Assembly (NCBI RefSeq): GCF_000764305.2
Contig: NW_025935151.1
Location: forward strand, 248,001-312,000
Reading direction: 5' to 3'
Source: Hyalella azteca
Lineage: Eukaryota > Arthropoda > Malacostraca > Amphipoda > Hyalellidae
Length of the DNA stretch: 64,000 nt
The position numbers and the translations under genes are program-made. The stretch's first letter is position 1. Every line of letters starts with the position of its first letter. The notes beneath the pieces are model-generated. The model ran no database searches, was not told the origin of the DNA, and saw nothing but the letters and a program-made list of their open reading frames with translations. Positions 1-10,870 of the stretch are shown here, piece after piece.

Positions 1-592
1 GCTAAATTGTACCGTTTGCGGAGCAATACGAGAGTCCAATTTATTCTCCCTAATCAATTTGTGATCAATGCCGGGAAATTATGAGATGCCATTAAAGTTC
101 CATGCATGGGAATGAGCGCTTTGTTTCAATACATCAAATAATTATTAATGAATGCGTACTATAGAATATTAAACATCTCGTTATGAATAATTTTAAAGTC
201 ATGAGGGTAAATAATGAGAAATTACGCGATGGCTTCATTATTTCCCACGTGAGAATGAGGGAATAAATTATATACGGTTTATTGTTGAGGAAACATCGAT
301 AGATGGGCGTGAACAATAGGGAAAGTTTATGGCGCTTAGAACTAGATTAAATCCAGAGGGGAGGATTAATAAAAAAGTAAAAACAGTAAAAAAAAATTTA
401 ACTATAATATTAGTTCTAGGAAGGTTTAGTATAGGAAACAGTTATTCAACATCATAAACTTAGCTCAGATGCTTTGAGAATATGCATGCATAGGATTTCA
501 AGACAGTGATCATTACTGATTGAAGAATATTATTATAATTAAATTTTGAAAGAACAACTTTTTCATAATTTCAACTACGTTCAACAAACTAT

Positions 593-973
593 TCAACTCT
601 GGAAAATTTGACGAACATAAAATAAACTTAAAGTTTCTGACGACTCGTGATGTGTCGTGTTTAAATATAAATTTGCGAAAATCCATTCCAGTATTTTTGC
701 TAATTTATGGATTTGCTTAAATACTGGAATTTGTACATGTATACTCGTAGTAAATTTTTCATTTGCGAAGATAAGCAACTCTTTTCTATGAAACAACACA
801 CGTAAGCATATAGACGCACGACGAACACTAACGCTGAACAAATGATTTTTCGATTTTTTGTTATTTATACGATGGTACATTTCCTGGACAAATTCACCCA
901 GCATCCTGGCAAAAACTCGCTTGTTTAGCTTCTTCAATCCTGCTGTAACGCCAACCTTTGCAGCACCAAACAC
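593..973 (-). CDS. 126-codon minus-strand ORF, possibly containing an exon
   Basis: The first third (FGAAKVGVTAGLKKLNKRVF, ARMLGEFVQEM) follows an acceptor-like TGTGAATTTGCAG at about 985 and has possible donors at GCTGG/GTGAAT and CATC/GTATAAAT. The rest is AT-rich and less convincing. If real, the exon covers about 984-860. The start of the full frame is TTG, not ATG. Confidence 0.18.
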   Translation of the reverse strand: MFGAAKVGVTAGLKKLNKRVFARMLGEFVQEMYHRINNKKSKNHLFSVSVRRASICLRVLFHRKELLIFANEKFTTSIHVQIPVFKQIHKLAKILEWIFANLYLNTTHHESSETLSLFYVRQIFQS

Positions 974-1720
974 TCCTATTCGACTGCAAATTCACATCCA
1001 ATGCTATCACGATCTTCAATAAAAAGGTACCAAAACTTCACGATTCAGAACGAAAAGTTCGTCCCGAGGAGAAAGCTCTCGTCTTCATGAAAAAACTTTC
1101 TCTGAGGTTTGCTGCATAGGAGGAAGTTCTGTGAGCATTTAAGCAAACTTGCGTGCGGTACAAACTTTCATAGATACAGCTTGGGAGATATTTTTTAGTG
1201 AATTCTGAGATATTTGCTACGTTAATGCTGTCACTTTAACTCCTGCAGAACCGTTTACATTTCAGTTTTTCGGTAAATTTTGTTGTACTTTCTATTATTC
1301 CTATTTGCTTCAATTGTTACATGAGATCCCCAGAATTAATGATTTATTCCAAAAAGTTTCATTTCATCTACCTTAAATTAAATGGTTATATTTTTTATAT
1401 TCATACTTTTAAGCAGAAATATGTGGTGTTCTAGTCTGGGACATTAATCGTCTCTATATAGTCATAGTTCACGATTATTTTTGTTACCGGCTTTTCAAAT
1501 CTTTGAATCTCTTTTAATCATGCGATTAAGAAATTTGATGATTGGGAGGAAATAGTACAATTATTTTTGCACTAAAAATTGTGCAAAATATAGAAAATAA
1601 TAGTAACAATTATATTTTTTATATTTTTTTAACGTTTTTGATACAGTTCTTGAATTTTTTCAAAGCATCATCAAGAAATTGTATAACATCGAATAATTAC
1701 TGAAAATAGGCAACCTCATT

Positions 1721-2113
1721 TCATTGTCTATTTTCCCTGAAGCGACCAGCCAAGTTTACCACGCGGGATTCCATGAATGCGTTTATAAGACAAGTCACAC
1801 GGCGGTTGTGCCTCTTCAATGCGCAATTTTCTCCTTTGAATGCCACTATTGTCACTCTAACTAATTCCAAATTGGGTATTGATCGATGGTGGCTTGTGCA
1901 ACTGCGACCGCTCCAATAAAGGAAGCAGGCAACATATAGCTTGGACTTCACGTCACGTTTACTGTTCTTGCAAGACTTGATCTTAATTTTTGAGTGAAGG
2001 AATAATGGATTATAGGCAGCTTCAATGGGCTTAGAAAATAAATTCCGATGAATAATAAATTCTTCTTTTCTGGAGGCTGAACGGTTCTGTGAAATTATTT
2101 GTCCCCGATACAA
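1721..2113 (-). CDS. 130-codon minus-strand ORF, strand ambiguous
   Basis: The minus frame is open for 130 codons, but its first start is TTG. The + strand is open for 58 codons after TTTTCCCTGAAG at about 1741 (PAKFTTRDSMNAFIRQVTRR) and stops at TAA inside AATAAA (about 1917). That is a last-exon-like arrangement. Both strands cannot easily be coding. I cannot decide which, if either, is real. Confidence 0.15.
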   Translation of the reverse strand: MYRGQIISQNRSASRKEEFIIHRNLFSKPIEAAYNPLFLHSKIKIKSCKNSKRDVKSKLYVACFLYWSGRSCTSHHRSIPNLELVRVTIVAFKGENCALKRHNRRVTCLINAFMESRVVNLAGRFRENRQ

Positions 2114-3070
2114 ATATCTAGATCATGCACATATGAAGTAGGTAATTTTTAAACAACTAGAACATTTGTATTTTATTTTTAGTTCACTCAATGAAAGGTG
2201 ATTTATCCCCATTCCATTGAATGCAATTTTATCCAATCTCTGTACATAGAATTGTTTTTTAAGGGGATGAGGGTTGGCCAAAAGAGAACGTATGGGTTTA
2301 ATTTTGCTCTTAATTTGTATTTTTGTGCTTATAAGATAGGCTGTTTCAATTATTATTTTGTTCATTTGTTCAGTTTCATTCATCCTTCTTTTAATGGCGA
2401 TAACTTTTACCGCTCGATAATACGCAGATTTCTGGGGCCACTGACGGCTTTATTTTCATGTTTATTCATTAAATGAGCCCTAATAATATAGATGTTCAAA
2501 GGCAATAAGTGAAAGATGAACATAAATACAATACAACAAATTTCAGCTGATAAATTTTATATGCGCCTGATATTATAGATTATAAAACAAAGATACACAT
2601 TCTGTCTAAACGTTAGGGGTGCACTTAAATGGAAATCTACGACCGATGGTTTCACTATTAAGGATGTTTTGCGACCAAACCGTGAATAAAATATGATTTT
2701 GCAATTATAACATTCATGAACGCTGTTTTCATCGTCGTGTCCCCAGAATTTCGGAGACTTGTGTATCAACTTCGCTCGGATTGAAAAGTAAAATTAAGCT
2801 CCGTTGCATTATTCAAACTTAAGCCTTAGCCCTCTAGGGGGGAAACGCGAAAGACTTCTCGTATTACACGAGCCATAATGTCGCAGACACGGCGGCCCCT
2901 CCGGGGTCTTTGATCCCTAAAAGCTTCGACAAAGGCAAAGACAACTTCAATCGCTCGGACTCGGTCCCTTCTCTGCACCATCTGTATTACTGATCCTCTT
3001 ATTATGCACGTTTTTTTCTGATGTTCAATAAGAACTTTAAAAAGGTAAGACAACCGTTCTAGCTTTGCGC

Positions 3071-3437
3071 TTATGTTATATCATTTCACTCTACATTCTC
3101 TTATTTAATTCATTGGGGTGAGGGGGCCGTAGATTAAATGGGAAAAAGTATTTTCAAGTTTATTTTCGTGAGAAGCATGAAGCATTGCCTTTAAACTTGA
3201 GTCAACTAAAGGTGTAGAATTTTTTTACGATAAACCAAAATTCTTTATTAGAACCAACGCTATTATTTTCTGGATATGAACAAAATTAACGAAATACTTT
3301 CATCATGAGGGCTGAATGGCTTTTGGTAAGTAATCTGATGAACGAATAACTAATGCTGATGTTGGGGCTCTCAGAACACCCAACTAGCCTACAGGATTGT
3401 ATAGGTTCTGGATATTAACGAGTACTTATTAAATCAC
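3071..3437. other. AT-rich stretch downstream of the 3.4-kb minus-strand gene
   Basis: No convincing gene. A possible minimal first exon (ATG at 3304, MRAEWLL, then GTAAGT at 3326) is too short to call. The segment 2826-3053 just to the left has an 83-codon Arg-rich minus-strand frame (VQRRDRVRAIEVVFAFVEAF) in locally GC-richer DNA. It could be an exon, but no splice or start evidence fixes it. Confidence 0.4.
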
Positions 3438-3786
3438 TTTATTAACACTCTTAATGAAAACAATAAATAATAAAGAATAATCTCGGCACATTAACACTTT
3501 AACACTTCATCTTGGATGCATGGCTTTCGAGACTAACTCTTGACTCTGAGATTTGAGGCTTTCCTACAAAAGAAACAAATAAAACAGATAAATAATAGTT
3601 ACCTAAACATTAAAGTATTCATACATGTATAACCTAAGTATTTACACAATTTGCTCACATCAATCTATTCACGTATATATTTACATGTCCACATCCTAAC
3701 GCAGCACATACCTCCGCTCCGGCTTTCCACAACAGAATAATCTTATCACCTCCTCCTTCCGCACTTAGCCTTCCGTAAACTCTAAA
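3438..3786 (-). CDS. Candidate split gene, last two coding exons (minus strand)
   Basis: On the minus strand a strong acceptor (TTTGTCTTTTAG) opens a 75-nt exon at 3786-3712 reading FRVYGRLSAEGGGDKIILLW then KAGAE. It closes with GAG/GTATGT. After a 148-nt intron a second strong acceptor (GTTTCTTTTGTAG) opens a terminal exon, 3563-3507, reading ESLKSQSQELVSKAMHPR and a TGA. Both junctions are phase 0, so the frame continues without adjustment. AATAAA (minus strand) at 3438-3443 follows about 65 nt after the stop. A further 22-nt exon at about 3892-3871, ending TGG/GTATTT in phase 0, is possible but weak. The family is not recognised. The two strong acceptors, the good donor, the matching phase and the poly(A) signal make this more than a chance frame. 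Confidence 0.45.
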
Positions 3787-4050
3787 CTAAAAGACAAATT
3801 CAAAATAATAAACCATTTTGGAACAAAAATTATCGCCTCGCATAACATTAAAATACCCAACTATTTCTATCCTTTACACTGAACATAAAGAATTGGATGT
3901 TTTCTGATGTAAAAAAGTTTTTGCATACAAATGCAGAGCCAAGTATCAAATATGTATATGTTGATACTCTCACGTAGCTATGCGTGACATGTGACTAGAC
4001 CTACGTTTAACGTTTTCACAAATATTTGCTTTTCCGTTTTAAGTATTTCT

Positions 4051-4230
4051 AGCGCATTTTCTCATTTATGAGAAAAATGCAGTATTGTGCTTGCCATGTC
4101 TGTCTGTCTGTCTGTCTGTACGTCTGCGTCTGTCTGTCTGTCCGTCTGTCCGTCCGTGACCACGTTTTCGTCGACGAAAAAATGCGCTCTCTGTCACTCA
4201 CTGCAGTGAGTACTGAGTTATATTTTTTAT
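4051..4230 (+). mobile_element. GTCY-core miniature element, copy 1
   Basis: The copy begins AGCGCATTTTCTCATTTATG and contains (GTCT)n/(GTCC)n. After CGTTTTCGTCGACGAAAA it repeats the start in inverse (AAATGCGCT) and ends with the palindrome ACTCACTGCAGTGAGT and TTATATTTTTTAT. The layout of sub-terminal inverted repeats, tetranucleotide core and 3' hairpin resembles Helentron-associated or mini-me type elements of insects and molluscs. Assignment to that class is inference. Confidence 0.85.
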
Positions 4231-4239
4231 TGAAGTACA

Positions 4240-5120
4240 CTCATGTTTTATCATCATCTCTACTTGCCGTCACACGCGTTTTTTCCAAACGACGAAGCTT
4301 CAAGATCGCAATTAAAACTTCAGAATATTTTATGGAGGAATCAGGGATGCAAATACAAGCTTGGCTTTGTCCACTGCACACATGTTTGAGTGATGAAGTT
4401 GAAATCACAAGTGCGCTCACGACAGTCGACAAAGGTAGCATTAAATTATCACAGGAGACTATTTTTAAAGCAACGCAGATAGAGGGATAGCAAAGTTTGT
4501 TGAGAGCATTTGTTGCGCATGTTGTGCATGTAAAATGTCACTTTTAATTTCGCAATTTATCAACGTTCTATTTCAATAAACGACATCAAGATCTTATTTG
4601 CAGATACACACACTGATTGTTGAAGGGATCAGACTGTATTTTCAGAACATTGAATGGTCAGTCTGAATTAACTTGAATATTCCTGAATGTCCAGAGAATT
4701 ACGAAATTTCAAAAGCCACATTTAAACCAACGTTCAATTAAGGAGAAATATCTCAAACATTTATTGTTCCCCATAAGACATTGGGTGCCAACTTGATGAA
4801 ATATTTTAATGAACGCCTCACTTTATTTACCTAAGATGAAGCAATAAGATTTCACAAACGCAGGGTGCCACCGACGTCTTGTAGGTTTACCGTGCAATCA
4901 AACAGAATAAAGTGAGTTACTATATACGTTTCTCGCAAGCTACTTTAGTTTGACCGAAAACGGTTAATGCGTCATTTCTGTCATCGCCAATACCTACGAA
5001 GCTATTGAGGCGATCGATTTCCATATTAACTCGCCAGGATTGCATCGATACATAAGAGAGACAAGCATTTTATGGCATGGTAATTAGGCGCAAATAATAC
5101 TAATAAAATAATAATTAATA
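4240..5120. other. Stretch between element copy 1 and the 5.1-5.7 kb gene
   Basis: A + strand frame (ATG 4332, MEESGMQIQAWLCPLHTCLS, stop at 4488) and a minus-strand 41-codon frame (5045-4920, MQSWRVNMEIDRLNSFVGIG) are the best coding candidates. Neither has matching splice partners. A + strand acceptor at 4603 (TCTTATTTGCAG) is followed by 20 open codons. Confidence 0.3.
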
Positions 5121-5123
5121 TTA

Positions 5124-5712
5124 TTTATTTAATGAATAAACATAATAATTATATAACAGAGATAATTATAATTTATGCGGTTGAGAATAATCTATAAGTC
5201 CTCTTTTTCCAACAAACAATTTTTTTTTTATTTTGGATCGATTGAGCTGTCTTCCAAACTCGTTTGAAGCACCACGCCCAGACTCAGGTTCGACCGTCGA
5301 CAATTTAATACAACACGAGTAGGAACGCGTGCCGTTCTGCTTAAATTTAAAAATTATATATAAATTATTATATTCATGTAAATAGGACAAAAATACATGT
5401 AAGCTGAAAAAAAACTGGTACGACAAAATACAAAATTTTATTTGCAAGCTAAGAGAAAAAACTTGTCTTTCTCTTTATTTTGAATTTAAAAGATGTAAAA
5501 ATTTTACGATTGAATGACTTAAACTGGGCTTTTTGAACAAAAGTAAAGGTATCCACTATTTCGTTAAACGTCCCATCTTTATTCACAGCCTGGAAGTGAA
5601 ACCACACCCATTCAGCTGTGCACTTTTGCAGCCGCACCCGGACCGTTTGATCGATCAATCGATCGAAGAAGACCCAACCACCCGACCGACGATCAGTATC
5701 CGATTCCGCCAT
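5124..5712 (-). CDS. Candidate two-exon small gene (minus strand)
   Basis: A minus-strand ATG at 5712 in good context (GATAATGGCG) opens a GC-richer frame beginning MAESDTDRRSGGWVFFDRLI. It can leave at GCT/GTGAAT (exon 5712-5587, phase 0). An acceptor (AAATTTAAGCAG) at 5337 opens a terminal exon, 5336-5166, in phase 0. That exon reads NGTRSYSCCIKLSTVEPESG, continues basic, and ends QPHKL before TAA. AATAAA on the minus strand lies at 5124-5129. The donor is weak. Without splicing, the first frame would simply run on to a TAG at 5449. Total length would be about 98 residues, with no recognised domain. The 5630-5945 segment is richer in GC than its flanks, and a second frame just upstream (ATG near 5913) encodes a hydrophobic stretch. 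This could be another exon or a chance frame. Confidence 0.3.
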
Positions 5713-5949
5713 TATCAGTTTCAAATCAAGCCCCACTCAGAATGTATAGAAAATCCATTGAAGCAGAAAAGCACCGCGAGGCAGATACTACCACTAAGGC
5801 TCACTAGATCGGACCAGCATCCCAGAGCCTCGATCGCATAGAAGAAACAAAATAAAAGAATGAAATCATGGATGTATAGCAGCCAATAACGCCGAACATC
5901 GAGACGCGGCATCAAAAATAGCAAGTACAGCACATCATGTCCGTCCAAG

Positions 5950-8900
5950 TCAGGGGTTATTGTAATCCGAATTTATAGGATTACCTTTCGCAACATTGAA
6001 GCTAAAAATTTGGCGAAATGTAGATATTTCAGTGTAATTTTTAAACGTGTTTTACAACTCCTAGGACTAATTCTTTGGTTCATTTTTTGCTTTGATAAGC
6101 TGAAGAATAATGCGAATATTTTACTACTCTCCAATAATAAATACATATAATCGTGTATAAATTAAAACTAAAGTTAACGCAGTTCATGTTAAAGCTTACG
6201 CAGAAAGTTGAGAAGAATTACGTAGTAAAAAAATCATTTATCAATAGCAGTTAAATTTGGTAGGTCGATATATATTTATACGTTCGTTTATATCGAATCA
6301 AATCGAAATTTAGACTTGCAACGGCAAGTCTCTTATGTAACTTCCCCTTAGACTGCTCATCAAAAGACTAATTATTATAATGCTTTAATTTGTGCAATGA
6401 AAATTGAGCGAGGAAGAAGCCTTTCTTATTAGACTTTTTTTATGTATGACGGTCCAATCAACAAGTTTGAATAAGACACATATTTTGAATTTAATTGTTG
6501 CAATTAAATTAATTGCAATTCTTTAACTGGAGTTTTTCTTGGCTCTTCGAGGATCGTATTCTTTTCAGATAAATTTATGAATATTTCTTTAAGTGAACAG
6601 AAGTAATGCTTCATGTTCAAGTAAAACTTTTTCTTTGAGAAACTTCATGTCTCATTAACCTTGGATGAAGCTTAATGAAACCTTTCAGTCTTAATTCCAA
6701 GATATTTTCCTCCGAGAGTTGCTTTTTCTGCTAGTGATTGCTATAAATTTTATAATTTGCTTCGACTACCCATGAAGTCGAAGAATATCTCCTGCAATAA
6801 ATATTTTCCAATAACAAACTGGTTGAGGTGAAACTTGGAAGTTTTTAAGATTTTCCCTTCAAACTTATGTGCGGCGAAGAGTTATTAGCAGAGTTAAAAT
6901 CAAATCTTTGTAAAGTTTTAGAAGTTTTGATTTCTTAACTTTTACTGAGTGTTTATATATAAATGTTTATGTATTTTTATGCATGGACAAAAATTTCCTC
7001 CACGCAGTGCGACAATCTTAATGATAAAAATTCTGACCTATATTGTTTTCGTTCAATTTTCACTGCGGTATTTTGTTTCCTATCCTGTATTCCGCCGGCC
7101 ATAATGCATACACATAAATAAACTGCTAAATAATCTCTAGACTCTTCCAGGCTATGAATATAAATGGGACGTATCACGAAAAAAGTGGATGACTTTACTT
7201 TAGGTGAAAAAGTCCAGTTTCACTCATTGAACGGTAATTTTTTTACATTTTTCATATTCCCAACTGTAAGCGTCTAGTTAGAATAAATTAATGATATTAA
7301 ATATATATGATTACAAGTAACATTTTTAGAAAAGCTTATGAATATTACCAAACCGGGTTTATAGCGCAATTAGCTATACATATACCGGGTTCCGATCGAT
7401 GATGATTGTGATTTCCTGTAGGGGTTGAAATATCGTTATATTTCGAGAAGTAGCGATCAGAGTTGCCTTTAACTTGTAACACCGTTTTTTTTCAATCGAG
7501 TGCTAAGTGCGTTTCCATTCATAGTCTCAATGGTAATCATGAACGGCTGAACAACGGCTAGCTATAGAACTTTCAATGGCCACTGATAAACCATCCCTTA
7601 TTTTAATCGAAAAGTATTTCGACCCCCCAGGATGTTTAGCACCGCCTCTAGTGTTCATGATGGTCGTCATTTATTCCAAAGCTGCAGCTGGCCTGCGCAC
7701 TCCGCTTTAATTAAACTGAAGGCGTTTGATGCTGCGAAAAATTCCTCCATCAAAGGCTCTGTTGTTGCTGTCGAAAAAAAATGGCCTCCATAATTAATTT
7801 CAGAGACAAAAATCGATACTCTGCTTCAGCTTCCTTAGGTTTGGCACAATGAAATTTGTCGCACATGTTATTTTTAAATCCATGTTGTTCATGACATGTT
7901 TTTATCAAGTTCGACATCTTAGATCGTTATAATGGGTGCATCTTGGAGCATTCACGAAAACGACGCTTCTAACTCAGGTTTGTTAAGCTGAATTAAAAAG
8001 AAGATAATCACTGATGGTATCAAATGAATATTCAACCATTCTCGGAACCGCGAAAATATCCAAATGAATAATATTTAATAAAACGACCGGCTAAAATCTT
8101 TAATCATCCTTGTTTGTTTTGATGAACATAACATTAAAATAAATTGATTTGCTTATTTAGAAGTATTCTGAGAAAATATGCTGATTGCAATGAATAGTTC
8201 TAGGCAAATGATAATTATATTAGAAAGAAATTAAATAATCCACAGATTACTTAATTAGGGAAATGATTAGCTAATCATTTTTAGAGAAATGGTTAGCTTC
8301 AGATGCTTATGAAGTGATTATGAAAACATTTCATTAAATTACTTATTTATATGGAAGAGTTTTTAGAATTTCCCAACAATAGACATGTGACGTGATAACG
8401 AAATGAATTATGAAAAATTTACAGAATGATTACATCGCATAAATAAGGCGTGCTTATAAGAGATACGCAATTACATGCGGCAGGAAGAGCCGACATTTCA
8501 AAGAGCGGTGTTCACTGCAGGCATAATTAATATTAAGGCTTTTATAAAAGTCATTTGCCACGTGCTTCCTGAAAAAAGTAATATAATTCTTATTTAATTG
8601 GACTAAATTATTGTTCCCGATACATGGCAGTGAAATTCGCAATGAAATGAAAATAATTACAGGCATAGAAAATTTTGAAGGAAAATGTTTGTCAATTAAA
8701 TTTGGAACATTTGTTAGCAAATCCATCCACATTGTAATCCATCATTATTTTGATGACCATTAAACTTTCCGTCTACAAATCCCTGAGCATTTGTTGAATA
8801 GGAAAAAATTATTTTTACACTTACTACTTGTTTTTATTTCATCAATGATTATAACGTCGCAAATTGATTACGAGACGAATAAAACCTGGAGTCATTTCAA

Positions 8901-9750
8901 ATAGCTGGTTCCCGATACAGATCATAGATTGCGGATTAGAAATAAACGGAAAAGCGATGCAGGTATACGCTTAATTGCAAGCGCTGCTTTGATCTACGGA
9001 ATACTAATTGGCGCCGCATATGTCTGGCACTTGATTTTTTCTGCGAAATCTTGCGCTCTTCCACGAGCTAAATATTGCTTGAGCGTCCTCGTGAACCGAA
9101 TATTGCTCCAACACACCCATGTACAAAATATTTCGTGTTTTGGTCCAATATCATAACAACAACTTGCTTCTTAAATTTGAATTTTGTTATTGTCCGTGAA
9201 TGGAGGGCCATCGGAAACTTCTTCCATCATGAATTTATTCTCAAAATAGGATAAATACTTTGCCCTCAATTGTTGTCTATTCACCGTGAATGACCCGAAT
9301 TGAGCTGCTTTGAACATGTCGTCATGCAACAAATATTATGATCTTCAAACGAGAATTATACAAGAGAAGCTTATGTTATATTCACCAGGACTAAATAATT
9401 CTTCCCAGGAGCTTCAATTAAGAGCCTCTTCGCTGCTCAGATGGAGGCGATAATAACGATTTGCATCGATCCTCTCAATGACAAACGCCGCTAGCGGAGC
9501 GAAAAATTGCCTCGTGAGTTTCTTAAAGTTTGCTTCATGGAGCTCAGGGGCTTCTTCAAAGAGGCTTTAGAGTATAATTACTGCAGTTAAGCTGCTGTCC
9601 TGTACATGGTTTGATTTCGAGACACGTAGGTTGTTCCGTGACATGTTATAGTGGAGAATTATTAAGATTTAGAGTCTCAATGATTGGGTGACCGGACGAC
9701 GCGGCTTTCCTTTTCCGTTGATCGGGGACCTAAACCTCTGTTTTTCCTTC
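5950..9750. other. AT-rich intergenic or intronic DNA
   Basis: No gene is supported. The best fragments are a 55-codon + frame around 7545-7710 (ATG at about 7577, MATDKPSLILIEKYFDPPGC) and a 92-codon minus frame, 8454-8732. The latter contains a strong acceptor (ATTACTTTTTTCAG) before KHVANDFYKSLNINYACSEH. Both may be chance. Confidence 0.4.
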
Positions 9751-9752
9751 AG

Positions 9753-9901
9753 CGTTTTCGGGAAAAATTCTGTATCGAGTAGCTGTTGAATTTCAAGGCG
9801 ATGTTTGCTTCTCCATTGTGTTCCGCAAAACAGTAATCAACCTCAGGGGAAATAATTATGGCTCATTAGGACGTACCTGGGTTGTAATACAAGGCATTTA
9901 A
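9753..9901 (+). CDS. Candidate terminal exon, 48 codons
   Basis: One of the strongest 3' splice sites in the window (CTCTGTTTTTCCTTCAG) is followed by a frame open for 48 codons to TAA. It reads FSGKILYRVAVEFQGDVCFS, IVFRKTVINLRGNNYGSLGR and TWVVIQGI. The first codon is completed by one nucleotide from an upstream exon that I could not place. The other two frames stop within 12 codons. No poly(A) signal lies close by, so the exon could also be internal. A single exon of this length could occur by chance. Confidence 0.35.
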
Positions 9902-10127
9902 ATGCAGGAGAATTTACTCGAACTTAATTTATAATAACGTAAACTCGATTAAGAACAGTCAAGAATCTGTCAAGAAGAAGTCGATTCATGTTCAAGTCCA
10001 ATCTATAACAGGTTCGTCATCATTGTAATATTAACTGACAAGATGCAATGTTGTAAGAGTTTCATCAGAGAAGTTCTTGACAATTTATTTAATGTGGGAT
10101 TTGAGAGTGAAACATTCGTTTTTACAG

Positions 10128-10313
10128 AACTGCGCTCTCGACTATGGTTCGGGAGTAAATTATATTGAATATTTATGTATTTTTACAATATTAAAACATC
10201 CAATATTTATTTCAGTCAACCAACATTCATATCGGATGATGAGGCTGGGAATTGATGAGTTTGATTCTAATAGCGGGGTAAAAAAATTGTATCCATGGAT
10301 CGGGAGTCAATGA
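10128..10313 (+). other. Possible pair of small exons
   Basis: CATTCGTTTTTACAG opens a 27-nt segment (10128-10154) closed by GTAAAT. After 61 nt ATTTATTTCAG opens a second segment (10216-10313) ending in TGA. Two different frame combinations are phase-compatible, so no protein can be assigned. Confidence 0.2.
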
Positions 10314-10535
10314 CGGACAATATTTAAGGCGCATAAATGTATTGCATATATTACCATAAATTCAATGAATGTGTGATTGGCCGTCTACTTCGAGAAGGCA
10401 ATGAAAAGGCGAATCTTGACGCCAATACTAATGCACGCCATCCCGATTATATTACGCGTTGCCCTTTTACTCCCCATTCGAGAAGGCAATAAACAAACAT
10501 ATCTGGCCGCCTCAGCTGATGCCGGTCGTCAAAAT

Positions 10536-10775
10536 TCATGGCTTCTGCAGCACCTGCATCAGCTCTGGCAATCTGTCGATAATGATGCGCGCTCCCCCTG
10601 GGCGAATGTAAAATTGTCGGCGCGTGTCATTGAGAGGCCGCGACTTCGATTCTCCGACGGCCGATGGTGACCCTTCAGATATCGACGGTAGTGCCGATTG
10701 TTGCTTTTTACCCGAAGTGTAAGGCTGGCCAGATTCCGAAGGCATTTCAGATGCTAATGAACATGAGGGTCGCAA
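10536..10775 (-). CDS. GC-richer minus-strand ORF or exon
   Basis: A frame reading SEMPSESGQPYTSGKKQQSA, then LPSISEGSPSAVGESKSRPL, ends in RLPELMQVLQKP. It begins after an acceptor-like TCATGTTCATTAG. The region 10400-10850 is richer in GC than its surroundings. The opposite strand is also open (10377-10670), so strand and reality are uncertain. A Ser/Pro-rich linker followed by RPGGARIIIDRLP is visible, but no known domain. Confidence 0.2.
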   Translation of the reverse strand: MRPSCSLASEMPSESGQPYTSGKKQQSALPSISEGSPSAVGESKSRPLNDTRRQFYIRPGGARIIIDRLPELMQVLQKP

Positions 10776-10870
10776 AGAGGGTTACTGCCTGCACCATCAA
10801 GGGGAAGTCTGGCCTCGCTTGCTTTCTGAAGAAAATCAGTTTATGCAAATGTCGCCGTCACAAGTTTTAA

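Noticed and set aside
4068..4490. 140-codon + frame starting in the GTCY element
   Set aside because: Its first half is transposable-element DNA with Cys/Val/Leu repeats from GTCT. Only the part after 4240 might be cellular coding.
5280..5300. B-box-like GGTTCGACC suggestive of a tRNA
   Set aside because: No A-box, cloverleaf or anticodon arm can be folded around it.
5645..5670. GATCGATCAATCGATC palindromic cluster
   Set aside because: Simple-sequence palindrome inside a possible coding exon; no flanking duplication or paired site.
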